From Pseudogymnoascus destructans (Eukaryota; Ascomycota; Leotiomycetes; Thelebolales; Thelebolaceae), in the NCBI RefSeq assembly GCF_001641265.1, contig NW_020167541.1, forward strand, positions 550,494-614,493: a DNA stretch of 64,000 nt, read 5' to 3'. The notes below the pieces were generated by a model. It did not search any database. It was not told the origin of the DNA and saw only the letters and a program-made list of their open reading frames with translations. Shown one piece after another: positions 21,164 through 33,225 of this stretch; position 1 is the stretch's first letter, and each line of letters begins with the position of its first letter. The position numbers and the translations under genes are program-made.

Positions 21164-24100
21164 TTATTTATTGCGCCAGAAGTATGCCACCAGATGTAGA
21201 ACCCCTTGATTATCTTTTTGTGACAAGACTCCTGATGAGATGAAGTCTGAGGAATCTGCTTCGACATAGGCTGTCTTGTTTCTATCGAAATGCCTCAAGA
21301 CAGGAGCTTCTGTGACTGTTTGTTTCAACAGCTCGAATGCAGTTTCGCATGCATGAGTCCATTCGAATATCTGATCCTTCCTAGTAAGGTTCACCAATGG
21401 CCTCATGATGCTGGAGTAATTTCGGATGAACCTTCGATAGAAGGTTCAACAAATGAAGGCTTGTATATCCCTGAGCGATTTTGGAGTTTGCCATTCCGAT
21501 ATAGTAGAAACCTTTGCAGGGTCCATGCGAATGCCATTGACTCCCACGATGAGTCCTAGGAATTTGGTTTCTTGGACGAAAAACTCACATTTTGAGATAT
21601 CTGCTTGCAGTCCAGCTTCTTGAAGCTTCTGTAGGACTTTCCTTATGTGCTCTGTATGCTCTGCTCGAGTAGCACTGTAGATAAGAATGTCATCCATGTA
21701 TGCGGTGATAAATTGGTTGAGGTAATCCATGAGGGTTTCATTCATATACCTCTGGAATGTTGCTAGACCATTTGTGAGTCCGAAGGGCATGACCTTGTAT
21801 TTGTATGATCCAAATCAAGTTCTGAATGTAGTGAGGTCTTCATCTTCTGTCTGCATTCGAATTCGATTGAAGGCATGTCGAATGTCCAGTTTGGTCAGAT
21901 ATTTTGCTCCTATGACTTGGGCCAGTGTTTCATCAATGAGTGGTATGGGATATCGATCCTTTTTCGTTATGGCATTTAGCTTCCTGTAGTCGACACAGAA
22001 TCGAAGACCACCACCTGGCTTTCTCACAAACATAATGGGTGAAGAGTATGGGGCTTTGCTTGCTTCAATGAACCCTTTTGGCAAGTGCTCGAAGACATAT
22101 TCTTCAACCAAATCAAGTTCTTCCTTTGACATATTCCAGAGTGGTGCATATCCCAGCTTTGCATCACCTTCGAGTTCAATATGATGGTCTGAAGGTCGAT
22201 GGGGAGGTAGCTTGTATGCTGCCATTTTCGAAAAAAACATCCAAAACTTCATGGAATTACTTCAGAAGGATCAGTCGAGGGTCAATTTCTTCAGTTTTGG
22301 TCTTGTTCTTGTGCTCGATTATGTCCTTCATTGATATAGCAAAGACTTGAGCTCCTTTTTGCTTTATGAGCATTCGAAATGGTGCTGCACCAATCATTGC
22401 TATGGTGCAAGGTTTTGGTTTTTCCACTTTCGGAGCAGGTTCCGGAGGAGGCATTTCTTTGGCTTTCTTCTTTGGCCTTTGTCTTTTGCTTTTCGATATA
22501 GGATCTGTTTCGAGGGCTCGATCTGGTATAGAATGGTTGCAATAATCTCCAGTGAAGAGGACTTGATTGTCATACTGACATTCGTTGCACTCAGTTTGCT
22601 ATCAAACTCAAGAGCAAACTTGGAAATCTTCTCCTCAAACCTACAAGTCACTATACATATTTTGGCTTATCACACCAACAACAAGAGCAATACTACTCAA
22701 CGATTGCTACAACCATCTATGATTCATTACACGTCATCGCTCCTTAGTTACTGGGCCGATATTACCACATAGCATATCTATACAACCCTCTATGATTCAT
22801 TACATGACATCACTCATACTACCACATGACATATCTCTACCAACTAGAGGCCTAGGAGCATGAACGATAGCTCTAAAAGCTCTTACGAACCTCTATGATT
22901 CATTACATGTCATCGCTCTTTAGTTACCCACAAGATTGGTTAAGTTATGACATAATTTGTCTATAGGTACTCTGACCTTGGACCTCCTTTTCACTTCCTA
23001 TAGGCTAGGGACACAAGAGATGGTTCTATGGGATTCTCTTATGTTTGCTACATGATTAGCAAGCTAGTTGTGGGTTGCACTTGATTTCTAATACATTTAC
23101 CAAGCCTGGTTAGTCATGGAAAGTCATGGAAAATGAGAGAACTACACTCCTTTGGCATAAATAGGATTGCCCTTTCCTTAAGAAAGGGCACATACTTCCA
23201 GGTCTTTTTCAAGCTTCCAAGCATTGATCTTGTTATTCTTTCTTTGTTTCTGAAAAGTCAGTGAGGTGCTAACCTCTGACTTGCCCCTGAGTTCTCAGAC
23301 TCAACATTTGTTACAACTTGTCTAAACCACTTCACTACATCATACACCTGATTGCTGCATTGTGGAATAGTCTAAGCTACAACCCTTTGGCTCTGTTTCA
23401 TAAGACACTGTGTTGTCTTAGTAAAATCATCCCTTCCTTGGGTGGCTAGATTCTCACATCTGGTGCACCCACCATTACAGAAGTGCCTGGCCCTGATTTT
23501 GAGTTTGGCCCATGTTGTTCGAAAATGACTTTGGCTTCCTTTTGTCTTCTTGTTCCTTGATCCGCTGGATGTTCTGGTTGATGAGCATGCATTTCTTTGC
23601 AAACTCATGAAGTGTAGTAGCTCCAACTTCAGCCACTAAGGCTTTCTGCAGCTGTTGGTTTTCTTTGAAGCGCAAGTCATCTAGCAAGCAAAGTTTCTTC
23701 AGAGTAATCAAGCTCTGTCATGAGCCTTTGGAACTCGGCCCAGAACACTGCAAAGGTGTTATTTCTCTGATACAGCTTTTGATACTCAGTTTGAGCTGTG
23801 TGCCTTCGATCGGGATCACTGAAGACTTTTTCCAAAAGTTCGAAAATTTCTTCTGCTGTCTGCAGTTTGTTTGTAGAGTTTGGTCGTGTTACGATGGTCA
23901 TGGAGGTCATGGTGCCAGTCCGGGTAAAGTAAGCTAGATTGAATCTAAAGAGAGAAGAAGAAGAAGAAGGAAGGAAGGTGAGGATATTCCTCGTAATATA
24001 CAGTTGTCCGCTTAGCGGTTGTGCACCCATAATAACCATAACAAGCTGTGAGCTATAGCAAAATAGTCCCGAAGAATGTTCTTGTGCAAAGTCCATGCCA

Positions 24101-24375
24101 TTTTCTGGTTAGCAACAGATATTTTCTGGAATTCATCAAAGGTTTCAACATTCCATTCACCCTTTTCATGTCAATTTGCAAGTATCGATTCACGTCTCTC
24201 TTGAGCTGTTTTGCCCAGAGTGTGAAGGAAGGTTTGGGATTCGAAATTAGGATCATGAAGTTCATCAGTTTGGTTTGCAGAGCTCAGAATTGATGCTCCT
24301 TCTGCCAGATTCCTGGTCTTGTTCTGGATCATTTCGAGCTGCCATTGCAGCTTTCTCTTCAGCTGTATAAGCCAT
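21164..24375 (-). pseudogene. Gypsy family C: gag-protease-RT half, degenerate
   Basis: Minus-strand remnants of a Gypsy polyprotein. Gag starts near 24374 (MAYTAEEKAAMAARNDPE) and continues in shifted frames to about 23480 (QTAEEIFELLEKVFSDP, FAVFWAEFQRLM). A family A LTR (22568-23479) then interrupts it. Protease/linker and RT follow (FVRKPGGGLRFCVDYRKLN, KLDIRHAFNRIRM, then VMPFGLTNGLATFQRYMN, AYMDDILIYS). A TGA within RT (near 21812, where Arg is expected) is a typical C-to-T stop. The frame ends in RNase H at about 21164 (LVAYFWRNK), almost exactly where the plus-strand fragment at 4505 picks up. Confidence 0.8.
22568..23479 (+). mobile_element. LTR of Gypsy family A, inverted, inserted in Gypsy C
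   Basis: 912 bp reading TGTCATACTGACATTC...CCCACCATTACA, the reverse complement of the other family A LTRs. It lies between the gag and protease parts of Gypsy C. The flanking 5-mers (TTGAT and GAAGT) do not match, so this is either an old copy with mutated or deleted flanks or the product of recombination between two insertions. Confidence 0.85.
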
Positions 24376-24735
24376 AGTGAGTTGCTATTTCAATTTCAGT
24401 TTATATCATAAAGTCAGACGCATATTGCCAAAGACCCTATTGTGCAGTTGTCGGCTGTAGGAGCCACTCGAGAGGAGCGCACTTCCCTCACAGTTATATC
24501 CTTGTTGAGGGAGCATTGTAAAAGGTCTGACTTGTGAAGGTGGTGTGTGTGTGTCGAGCTGACTGTCGAGAGCCAACTTTGAGGGGTTGCCTCAAGATTG
24601 TTCCGAGTGGGAATGAGCACCGGTGAACATGTGTTAGTGCCAACAGCAGTAAAGAAGGTACGTTATATGTACTCATCTTACATTCTATTATTCTAATTTG
24701 TATAGCTTTATATACAAGCTCCAGAGAATTGTCAA
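24376..24735. other. Leader/LTR-like flank of Gypsy C, no gene
   Basis: Non-coding sequence upstream of the Gypsy C gag start, with a short GT run at about 24543-24555. It may hold the untranslated leader or a decayed LTR of family C, but I could not pair it with a second copy. Confidence 0.3.
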
Positions 24736-25976
24736 AGTCTCACAGTAATAGAGACAATTTCAGCTGCTGGCATTGTACTTCCACCGTTCCTAATAATTCA
24801 AGGAAAGCTTCATATGGAAAGTTGGTACCATGATAATCTACACGGTGATGAGAGAGTTGCAGTATCAGATTCAGGATATACAAACTCTGAGCTCGCAATG
24901 GAATACCTACAGCATTTTATTCAACATTCTGCACCCTCTACAAAGACGAAGTTGCTTATAATGGACTCTCACATTTCTCATGAAGTTCCAGAATTTATAA
25001 TACTTGCACATCAAAACAACATACATTTACATGTTATTCCCTTCTCACCTTACACATATACTACAACCTCTTGATGTTACAGTATTTGCACTGTATAAGC
25101 ATTGGCACCGCCGTGCTATTCAACAAGCAATTCGGAATTTTGATGTTGACTATAATGTTATTTCATTCTTCCGAGACTTACCTACAATCTGAACACAAAC
25201 GTTTACAAAGGGAAACTGTATGAAAGCATTTAGAGACTCTGGTATTTGGCCACCAAACTACGAGAAGATAGAAAAGAAAGTGGCAATATACGCAAAACCA
25301 GCACTTTTAGAAACAGCAAGGCAAGCAATCCAAGCAAGTCAAGATCTTTCAAATTGGAGTCAAAGATTTGAAGAGATTCTTAGTTCACCATCACGGCAAA
25401 AGTGGACATCTTCTTATACAGAGATTCAAGTACAGTTAACAGAAAGTACTTTGGTTACCTCAGAGCTTATGCAAATTACTACTATTATGTCTGAGCAAAG
25501 ACAACGGAAAGTTAGAAGCAGAAAATCTATTCAAAAGGGTGGAGCTGTTACAGTTGAACAAGCACGGAAGAAGATTCATACGAAGATAGTAAAGGAGCAA
25601 GAGAGAGAAGAAGCAAGAGAGAGAAGAGAGAAAGCGCATGGTTAACCTTGAGTATAAGCTGCAGCTCCGTGCTGGCATTGATGCACAGAGAGCGGAACGG
25701 GTACGGAAAAGGGAATTACTTGAATTCCAAAGGAGTAACCCAGACACCGAGCTACCAAGGGAGTTACTCGAAGTAATCATAGACCCTGATATTGAGCGTA
25801 GGAGACAGAAGGAAGAGGAGGAGAAGGAGGAGCAGTTGCACCGGCAATTGGCCTCTGAAGAAAGTGGTTTTGTTGACTTTGCAGACCTTGACTACGACAT
25901 GATCCACAGTGCAAGTGACAGTGTAAGTGATAATGAATCACTGCGCGACAATATAGATCCTAACCTATTTAATTAA
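24736..25976 (+). pseudogene. pogo/Fot1-type DDE transposase, 5'-truncated and frameshifted
   Basis: Conceptual translation starts mid-domain at about 24745 (ISAAGIVLPPFLIIQGK) and runs through a DDE_1-type core: LLIMDSHISHEVPEF, then after a frameshift near 25068 the LQPLDVTVFALYKHWHRRA motif, then MKAFRDSGIWPPNYEKI at 25218-25645. A further frame (25638-25976) continues the charged C terminus (RRRQKEEEEKEEQL) and ends in an acidic tail. The N-terminal CENP-B-like DNA-binding half and the first catalytic Asp are missing. No inverted repeats were found at its ends. Confidence 0.8.
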
Positions 25977-26319
25977 TCAATTATATCTACGTTCATTGCT
26001 GTTTGTTGTCCAGATAGTCGCGTTGTCCTGATGTCGCATTGGACGCGCTCGCGCTCGCGTTTGCCGAGAGAGCAAGGATCGCTTTCGCAGCAAGGATCGT
26101 TTTCGCCAACCGCCTCCAGGCGGTGGTTTGGAAACCAACGATTACTCCAACCTTGAGCGAAGCGAAAAGTTTGGTCACGACGATTAATGGTCAGTTTGTT
26201 GAATCTTATGTCGTTGCCTTAGTGTTTAAGGACGATATTGAGAATAAGCTTCTGATAGGCTCTATGCTAGAACTATCAGTGAAGCAAGCACCTAGATAAC
26301 TGTTACATCGGTGCATGCG

Positions 26320-26681
26320 GCCTAGCCGGTTAGAGTCGCCGCCTTACCCTTGACAACGAGATGCCAACTACCTCAACTACATAAAAGTGGGTTATGTTTA
26401 ACGATGCGTTGCATCCTTAAACATGATGCCACCCGTGAGCAGTGTGAGCTAGATGGGCGAGGAAGGTGAGACATGCAGTAAAGCTCATTTGATATATATA
26501 CATCAAATGAGCTTTACTGCATGTCTCACCTTCCTCGCCCATCTAGCTCACACTGCTCACGGGTGGGCATCCAATGTCGCGACGCATAACACAACGCATC
26601 GTTAAACATAACCCACTTTTATGTAGTTGAGGTAGTTGGCATCTCGTGTCAAGGGTAAGGGCGGCGACGCTAACCCGCTAG
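26320..26681. repeat. 362-bp near-perfect fold-back (inverted repeat)
   Basis: Arms converge on GATATATATAC near 26491-26501. The inner ~66 bp of each arm are complementary as read, apart from a one-base indel near CCCACCCG/CACCCG. After an unpaired bulge the outer arms (about 26320-26412 and 26598-26681) pair again, including ACATAAAAGTGGGTTATGTT and GAGATGCCAACTACCTCAAC. A transcript would form a very long hairpin. No ORF. It resembles a fold-back or MITE-type element. Confidence 0.9.
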
Positions 26682-26757
26682 GCATGCAGTAAAGCTCATT
26701 TGATGTATGTATACCAAATGAGCTTTACTGCATGTATCACCTTCCCTCGCCCATCTG
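26682..26757. repeat. Second, shorter copy of the fold-back core
   Basis: CATGCAGTAAAGCTCATTTG ... CAAATGAGCTTTACTGCATG followed by CACCTTCCCTCGCCCATCT. This repeats the apex of the neighbouring 362-bp structure with small changes (loop ATGTATGTATAC), so the element was partly duplicated in tandem. Confidence 0.85.
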
Positions 26758-27228
26758 ACCTCGACTACGACGCGTTGCATAGTGATATTCGATGCCTACA
26801 GGTGAGTTGAGTGAGCGGACAAGCCATGAAGGAAGTGTAACTGCGTGGCTGCGCATCTAGTACTCATATCGCTCCGCACATAGTTTCTGTTTCATGTTGG
26901 ACTTGTGAAGAGGAGAAACGTGTTACAGGTGATTATTGTCTTAACTCCTGTCTCTCCGGGTTCAGCGGTTATTGAGACAGTGTCATATATTATCTTAGGT
27001 GTTTATTGGCCCGACTCTCTACTGTGTCTCTCGGCAACGTCTATTTGTTACGACAGAGCCATAGCCGGTACTAGATTGTCTTTAACCCATTTTCTTCTAC
27101 AGGTGTAGATATAAGGACTGCTCACGACCATGTATATTTTTGACCAATCGCATCACCTAGGAATCTTAGTTTTTTCATATCTCTGTTGTTGTGGGTTATT
27201 TTCGCTCTTCCCAGAGTAATACGTCGAT
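26758..27228. other. 5' flank of the oxidase gene
   Basis: About 470 bases with no supported gene. It marks the boundary between the repeat block and the biosynthetic island and presumably holds the promoter of the downstream oxidase. Confidence 0.5.
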
Positions 27229-29429
27229 ATGAAGTTCCCCTTCTCGTCCATCTTCGACTCGGCAAATTTAATAGCTACTCTGTCGCAGGTCGCTACAAAT
27301 GGTACTAATAGCGTTTAGACTTCTACAACTAAGATAATGGAGACTGATTATACTTTGTTTTCTAGGAGACTCTCTATTAGGCACGCTGTCTGCTCCTTAC
27401 ATGCCCAAATTTCTAGAGGACGGCGTAAGTCTCCCTCTCATGCTTTCGGCACTTTCTAATGGTTAGAAGCCCTTACCCTATGGATTTCCATGGGGCATGG
27501 CGACAACGAATCACACAGATCCCCGCCATGCTCCGAATACTGGAAAAATCCGCCCATATAATTTTGTCATTGAGCGCGGCACCCTAGCACCAGATGGCGT
27601 CCAAAAAAATGGTCTACTAATCAACGGACAATTTCCTGGTCCGACTATTGAAGCGAACTGGGGAGATACATTTCAGGTGAGATCATTGAGTTTAGTTGCA
27701 GCATCAAACTTACTAAATTAGATAGATTACAGTGACAAATAATATCACAAGTCCTGAAGAAGGAACCACTCTCCATTGGCATGGTCTGCATCAAGATCAG
27801 ACACCTTGGTTTGATGGTATACCATCAGGTAATATTGCTAGTTTTTGATGCAAATCGCATTATATTAACGTAACTGATAGTTTCTCAATGTCCCATTGCA
27901 CCGGGGAGCTCGTTCACATATACGTTTCAAGCCGGCCTTTATGGCACAAGCTGGTATCACTCTCACTACAGCGCTCAGTACGCAGACGGGCTTTTTGGGG
28001 CTATGATCATCCACGGACCTGCTCATACACATTATGATTATGACCTTGGACCCATACTTCTGGTACGTGATCGAAATCTTGCTCGGAAACAACTAGCTTA
28101 CTTAACTAGTCTGACCATTACCACACGGGTTATTTCGAGCTCGTTAAGCGCTACATAGGAACTAGAGCTGTTCCAAATTCAGACAACAATCTCATTAATG
28201 GCAAGATGGATTATGACTGCTCTCTCACGAAAACAAATTGTACGCCTAATGCTAGATTATCAAGATTCAAATTGGTGTCTGGAAAGGTACACCGACTACG
28301 TCTTATTAACTCTGGATCAGAGGCAATCCAGAGATTTACTATCGATGGCCACACCATGACAGTAATTGCTAACGACTACGTGCCTATTGAACCTTATGAA
28401 ACAGATGTTATCACGCTTGGAGTTGGGCAGCGTAGTGACGTTCTCGTTAGAGGAACGGGCCGCCCTACAGAATCATTCTGGATGAGAAGCGACATTAGCA
28501 AGAGATGTAGCAATACCAACCAGCCTCATGCTCTCGCTGTAATCCACTATGAAGAATCTGACAAGTCCACACCAACATCACAAGCTACAGTTTACAATGA
28601 GACGAGTTGCTCAAACGACCCTCTTAATATGACGAAGCCTGTTTTTGTTACGGCGCCTCCTCCTGAGCCTGACTTTACACAGATAGTCGACATTGACTTC
28701 CAAACTAATGCCACAGGCAGTGAATTGTGGACCATAAACAACCAGTCTTTCCGAGCTAACTTTGAGTGAGTTAACCCCCCCCTATTCCACACCCTACAGT
28801 CCACCTACTCACTCACTCCTCACAACTCCTAACACAAAATCTCAGCCACCCGATACTCCTCCTCGCAAAGCTAGGAAACACCTCCTACCCTGATGACCCT
28901 CAATGGAACGTCTACAACTTTGGTAATAGCACCTCGATCCGCCTCATCCTGCGCAACGGAATCCCCATTATGCATCCTATGCACCTCCACGGCCATAGCT
29001 TCTGGGTCATCGCTGAGGGGGTGGGGGAATGGGATGGAGTCATCACGCGACCCGAGAACCCGCAGCGAAGGGACACACAGATCATCGATTGGGGGTATCC
29101 TAGTCCGGGCAAACCGAGTTATGTGGTGATTGATTTCTTGGCCGATAATCCGGGGGTGTGGCCGTTCCATTGTCATGTCGCTTGGCATGTTAGTGATGGG
29201 CTGTCTATGAACGTTATGGTGAGTTATAAGCACTATTCCTTGCTAAACAACTCTTTATTTTGTCGCTTTGTACGAATGGATGGCGCGAACTTGGCTGATA
29301 AAGAGAACGTAGGAACGCCCTGATTTGATCACCGAGCGCCAAATCCCATCGATCATGGCGCAGACCTGTCGAGACTGGTGGCAATATAGTGGGCATAACG
29401 TCGTTGATGAGATAGATTCCGGGATATAA
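27229..29429 (+). CDS. Laccase-like multicopper oxidase
   Basis: Proposed join 27229-27301, 27366-27424, 27467-27676, 27726-27828, 27881-28062, 28110-28765, 28846-29218, 29313-29429: 590 residues, all introns GT-AG with agreeing phases. It has three cupredoxin domains with all copper ligands: HWHG (~residue 131), HSH (~174), HPMHLHGH (~471) and HCHVAWH (~535). TLAPDGVQKNGLLINGQFPG and the YGTSWYHSHYSAQYADGLFG region are typical of ascomycete laccases. Laccases take one electron at a time from phenols and reduce O2 to water; next to a naphthalene polyketide synthase the likely substrate is a dihydroxynaphthalene-type monomer, coupled into polymer or dimer. No clear signal peptide is visible in this model (the N terminus is only mildly hydrophobic), so either the enzyme is intracellular or exon 1 is wrong. 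Exon 1 is the least certain part. Confidence 0.9.
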
Positions 29430-29827
29430 ATACGGTTTAACTCATATTGGCTACCAATGGACCGGAGCCCTCGTTATAGCCGAGGCCTAATTTTCTAAAC
29501 GTCAAATCCGCACTTTGCAGATTAAAATTCTCATTGATATGCATAGCATGAAGTCTAAATGTCGCGATTGTTTATTGCGGGTCCTAAACCACAGGGCTGC
29601 TAATGTGAACAAACTAACAAGGTAACATCGCGATAGGTTTTCAAAGCACAACACCTCGTCTTCATCGTCAAATTATGTATGCGATCTGTAGAAGAAAGAG
29701 TCATCACCCTACATGTTCCGGAGCACGGTTATGGAACAAGACCTCTGATTTATGCCCGTAACTCCTCCCAAACCCGAATAAACCATCATATAGGACCTGG
29801 CAACCCACATAAGAGAACATAAAGGAA
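29430..29827. other. Convergent 3' region between oxidase and P450
   Basis: About 400 bases between two genes that end toward each other. No gene or repeat seen; it should contain both polyadenylation regions. Confidence 0.5.
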
Positions 29828-31636
29828 CTATACATTAATCGGTTCATTTTGAATTCCATCCTCCTTTTCGGCCGCTTCCCACATCGCGACAATGCTTTCT
29901 CCCTTCATCTCGTCCCTCAAGGTCAAGTCGAACGAAAATTTTGCTGGCTTGGAAATCAGCAGATTGGAGTATTCAATATCATTGATAGGGATCTCCTGTC
30001 CGTTCTCATCTATTTTCTTCCTCAGGTTGAATGCCCAGGCGATGGCACCGCAGACAAGAAATAGCTCGTGGTTGACGATGTCGACTCCCATACAGGTCCG
30101 GCGGCCATACCCAAATTGTGAGTGCCCTTCGAGCTTTGGGTGGATGGTGAGAGGCTCGCGGTATGTAGGGTAAGAGGGATTCAGCCATCGGTCGGGAAGG
30201 AAGGTGTTTGCCATTGGGTAAATACTTGGTTCCCGGGTGAGGCCCCTAGCTTCAAGTCAGCATGACCATCTTCACCAAGTTTAAACTGGCACGTATTCCT
30301 ACCATTCAAATGCGTGGATAGTAGAGCCAGCGGGGATGAAGTAGCCTTGGTACACATAGTCCTTAGTCGAAGCATGTGGGATTCCTGCGAAATGGTTAGT
30401 CAAGTAACGGTCAGACATTGTAGGATATTGCGACAAACCAGTAGGAACCGGTGGTCTCCACCTCAGCACCTCTTTCACAACGGCTCGCAAAACGGGCAGA
30501 TTCTCCATGTCAGTCATTGCAGGCAATCTATCGCCACATACCCGATCGAGTTCTTCCTGCGTCTTCGCAAGCCATTCAGGTGATTGAACCATCGCGAGAA
30601 CAAAACTCATCATCGGACTAGCTATGGTCAAGGCTCCAGCAATAGCCATCATGCCGACTTGGTAAGCACCTTCAACGTAGCTAGTTTGGAACTTCTCCTG
30701 CGACTCAAGGAACAGGCGCATGTAAGATGGCTTGGCTGTACCTGCAAGCCATTCTTTGCGGACCTTCGACATCTGGTTGAGGAAGAACTCCCTCTCGAAG
30801 GCATATCGCTGCTTTTCGTACCTCTTCCATGGAGATAGGCATTCTGGGAGTGCAGCGAGAGGTGAGATTACATTAGGGAGAGCTCCTGCTGGCGAAATCA
30901 CACTCAACAGAGCCATAGTCACTTGTTGCAGAGTCAGATAACAATCTGGCGAGCCCCACGCTAAACGGGAGATATTCCGACTGGTGTGGTCCTCGAGGAG
31001 GCTTCTGTAGGACTCTGGCGCGAGGAGAAGCTTGTACAAGAGGCGCTTAGACTCGATGACCGGATAGTGGTATTGAGCATTCTTTGAGCTTGTTGTCATG
31101 AGAAGATGTCCAAACTTCCGCTGGTGCTTCCAGATCTCTAGATTAGAACAAGTTATCATTTTATCCAGTACCTGACAAAGACGGAACTGTCTAGCCTACC
31201 ATTTTCCCCCAAGAGAGGGAGGTACTCTCCGCCCGTCTTGTTGATAGGAAGATTATCTATCAGTGGTCGGTCGGAGAATATGGACCCTTGTTTCGAAAGC
31301 AAGTCCTTCGCGATTTGCTCTGAGGAAATCCAGACATGGGTCGAGCCGAAGAGCTCGTGCTTGTAGATGGGGCCTGATTCTTTCGCCCATTTGTAGAACC
31401 CAAGCCACGTTCTTTCTTTTGGGATATCGTGAACACGGCCAATAAACCACATGCCTGCGGATCCAGTAAGTACATATATTATTGTTTATTACTGCAGAGA
31501 AATGATGCGTACTCCATGGTCCTGGAAGTTTTCGAGCTCCCGCTGGCATACGACGATAAGGATCATGCCACCATCTATGAGCTGCTACGGCGCATGGAAG
31601 TATCACAACCAACAGTACGATTAGAAGTAAACCCAT
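29828..31636 (-). CDS. Cytochrome P450 monooxygenase
   Basis: Proposed minus-strand join 31636-31513, 31454-31200, 31137-30303, 30245-29828: 543 residues, GT-AG introns with matching phases (1, 1, 2). The N terminus MGLLLIVLLVVILPCAV is a membrane anchor followed by a proline-rich hinge (RKLPGPW). Landmarks are the K-helix EVLR (~residue 350), a PERF-type FLPDRWLNP, and the heme loop FGYGRRTCMG (~residue 450) with the Cys ligand. The closest look is to fungal P450s that hydroxylate polyketides or couple phenols; I cannot name the CYP family. Oddity: the I-helix reads IAGALTIAS, so the usual acidic residue before Thr is Leu. The gene is transcribed away from the polyketide synthase, sharing a 1.75-kb intergenic region, which supports co-regulation. 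Confidence 0.92.
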
Positions 31637-31888
31637 AGTAGCTTTCAGTAAGTGGGGAAATCAACTGCAGAATTTAGGCGCTGCAGAAGAGGCTTTGCGA
31701 CTACAGAAACTCAACGCGAGACTATACGACCGAGGTGAATTGAAGTTTAACAGCTGCAGGTCAGCCTGAATGCTAGGATTAGGTCAAAATGACGTGATAT
31801 TAAACAGCCCGGACAAAATATGACACACGACTAGTGAGGGTTTTTTTTGGGTGGTCTATGTGATATCAAAATTCCCACTATCCCCGAC

Positions 31889-31897
31889 GGAAGTCCG
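31889..31897 (-). promoter_or_regulatory. CGGACTTCC element upstream of the P450
   Basis: GGAAGTCCG on the plus strand, i.e. CGGACTTCC in the P450's sense direction, about 250 bp upstream of its start codon. The same 9-mer recurs upstream of the SDR gene (45513-45559). Confidence 0.4.
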
Positions 31898-32219
31898 GTG
31901 GGGAAAATCCTCGGAAAACCTGCTGGGAATAGGGATTGTTAGGGATGATCTCATCCCTTTTATCACTTCGTGTATGTTCCGGCCCAACCGTGAACCGAGC
32001 CAGTTCGTAAGCGGGCCAGCCCAGGCCTCGCTTCGAACTTTGGTACGACGGACTCCCGATCTTGCATTTCTTAGTATGGAAACCAATACCCCGCAAACTT
32101 CTGTGAGTAAGGCGCTACTCAGGACGGAACTCACAGCCATTTACTTAGCTTACTTGCGCTCTTTATGCTATAGAAATAGCCATCTATGCTAGGACTCGAG
32201 GGTAGGCTATATTACTGAA

Positions 32220-32620
32220 AAGCTAAAATTCTAAGGCGGAAAGTGGCAGAGCAGAAGAAGTAGCAACTGGTCCACCTAGATGTTAGAGGCAAGCTTGCTC
32301 CTAATGCGTAAAAGCTATGACCTCGAGAGCCGAGCTTCGGCCCTAGAAGCTCCACGCTAAGAGGCCAAGTAGCCCGCAATGCAGCTAACCAGGTCCACGA
32401 GCAGCTTCCAGGGCTGCATTTTAGGCTCGGAAGTGCGGCCCTCTGGAAAAGAGTGTAGCAGCTCGCCAAAAGCCAGCTGCCCGATTTTTTAGAAGAACAG
32501 AACCAGTTTCCGGACTCAGAAGCCGGATGAGAGAGGTAGCGAGAATCGGCGCGAAGGTGACCGAGGATGGGGGTGGGGCGACGAAGTGAACCTTATTGTA
32601 GCTTACCCTTATATACAAAT
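32220..32620. repeat. Dispersed GC-rich repeat, copy 2
   Basis: No coding frame. The part at 32318-32410 aligns with 4258-4347 with roughly 70% identity judged by eye, sharing GCCGAGCTTC, CTAGAAGCT and GTAGCCCGC in the same order. Confidence 0.5.
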
Positions 32621-33225
32621 TACTATAAAAAGGTGCTTACTTTACCTCTTCATTGGCCACGGGGGTTATCTGGTATAGAATATTAAAGAAGTTCCTTAAT
32701 ATTTCAATTGACATTGCGACCTCACACACATGGCATGAATAATGACGTTAGCTCATTTGTGGCTCTCCGTGTCCTTTCGGACCTGCATGGGGATGTCCAC
32801 GAAGTCTGCCGGATCCTCTAAGCCTTTTTGAATCATCAACAGGAAAAATTTCGGGTTCCTGTAATGCAAATCAAAGGACTGATGTCTTCTCTCTTTAAGC
32901 TCTAGATGATGGCTGTTGTATCAATTCGTAGCTATAGCTTCGGTCTTCGGCCGCTGTCCATGCGTTTCCTAATGTCCATTTGGTATTGATCTTCATGTTG
33001 TGTCCTGACGTGTAAACAGCTTCCCTAATGGGTAGAGGCCGGAGAATTACAATGTCTCTTTTTCATGTGTGAGTTGATTTCCGTTATGGCTCGATTGAGC
33101 TTGAGAGCTTCTTTCACCAGCATTGTGGCTTTCAATAGATGGCAATAACGAAACTACCAAAGCCTCGCAAGGCAATTTTGGATCTAATGTACTACGTATA
33201 TGAAGATATAGACCTGAATCAGCGC

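Noticed and set aside
26300..26350. tRNA-like A-box in CCTAGCCGGTTAGAGTCGCC
   Set aside because: No B-box or cloverleaf follows; the sequence belongs to the outer arm of the fold-back repeat.
31851..32192. ORFs on both strands between P450 and polyketide synthase
   Set aside because: No domain-like pattern, overlapping on both strands, and next to a dispersed repeat; treated as intergenic.
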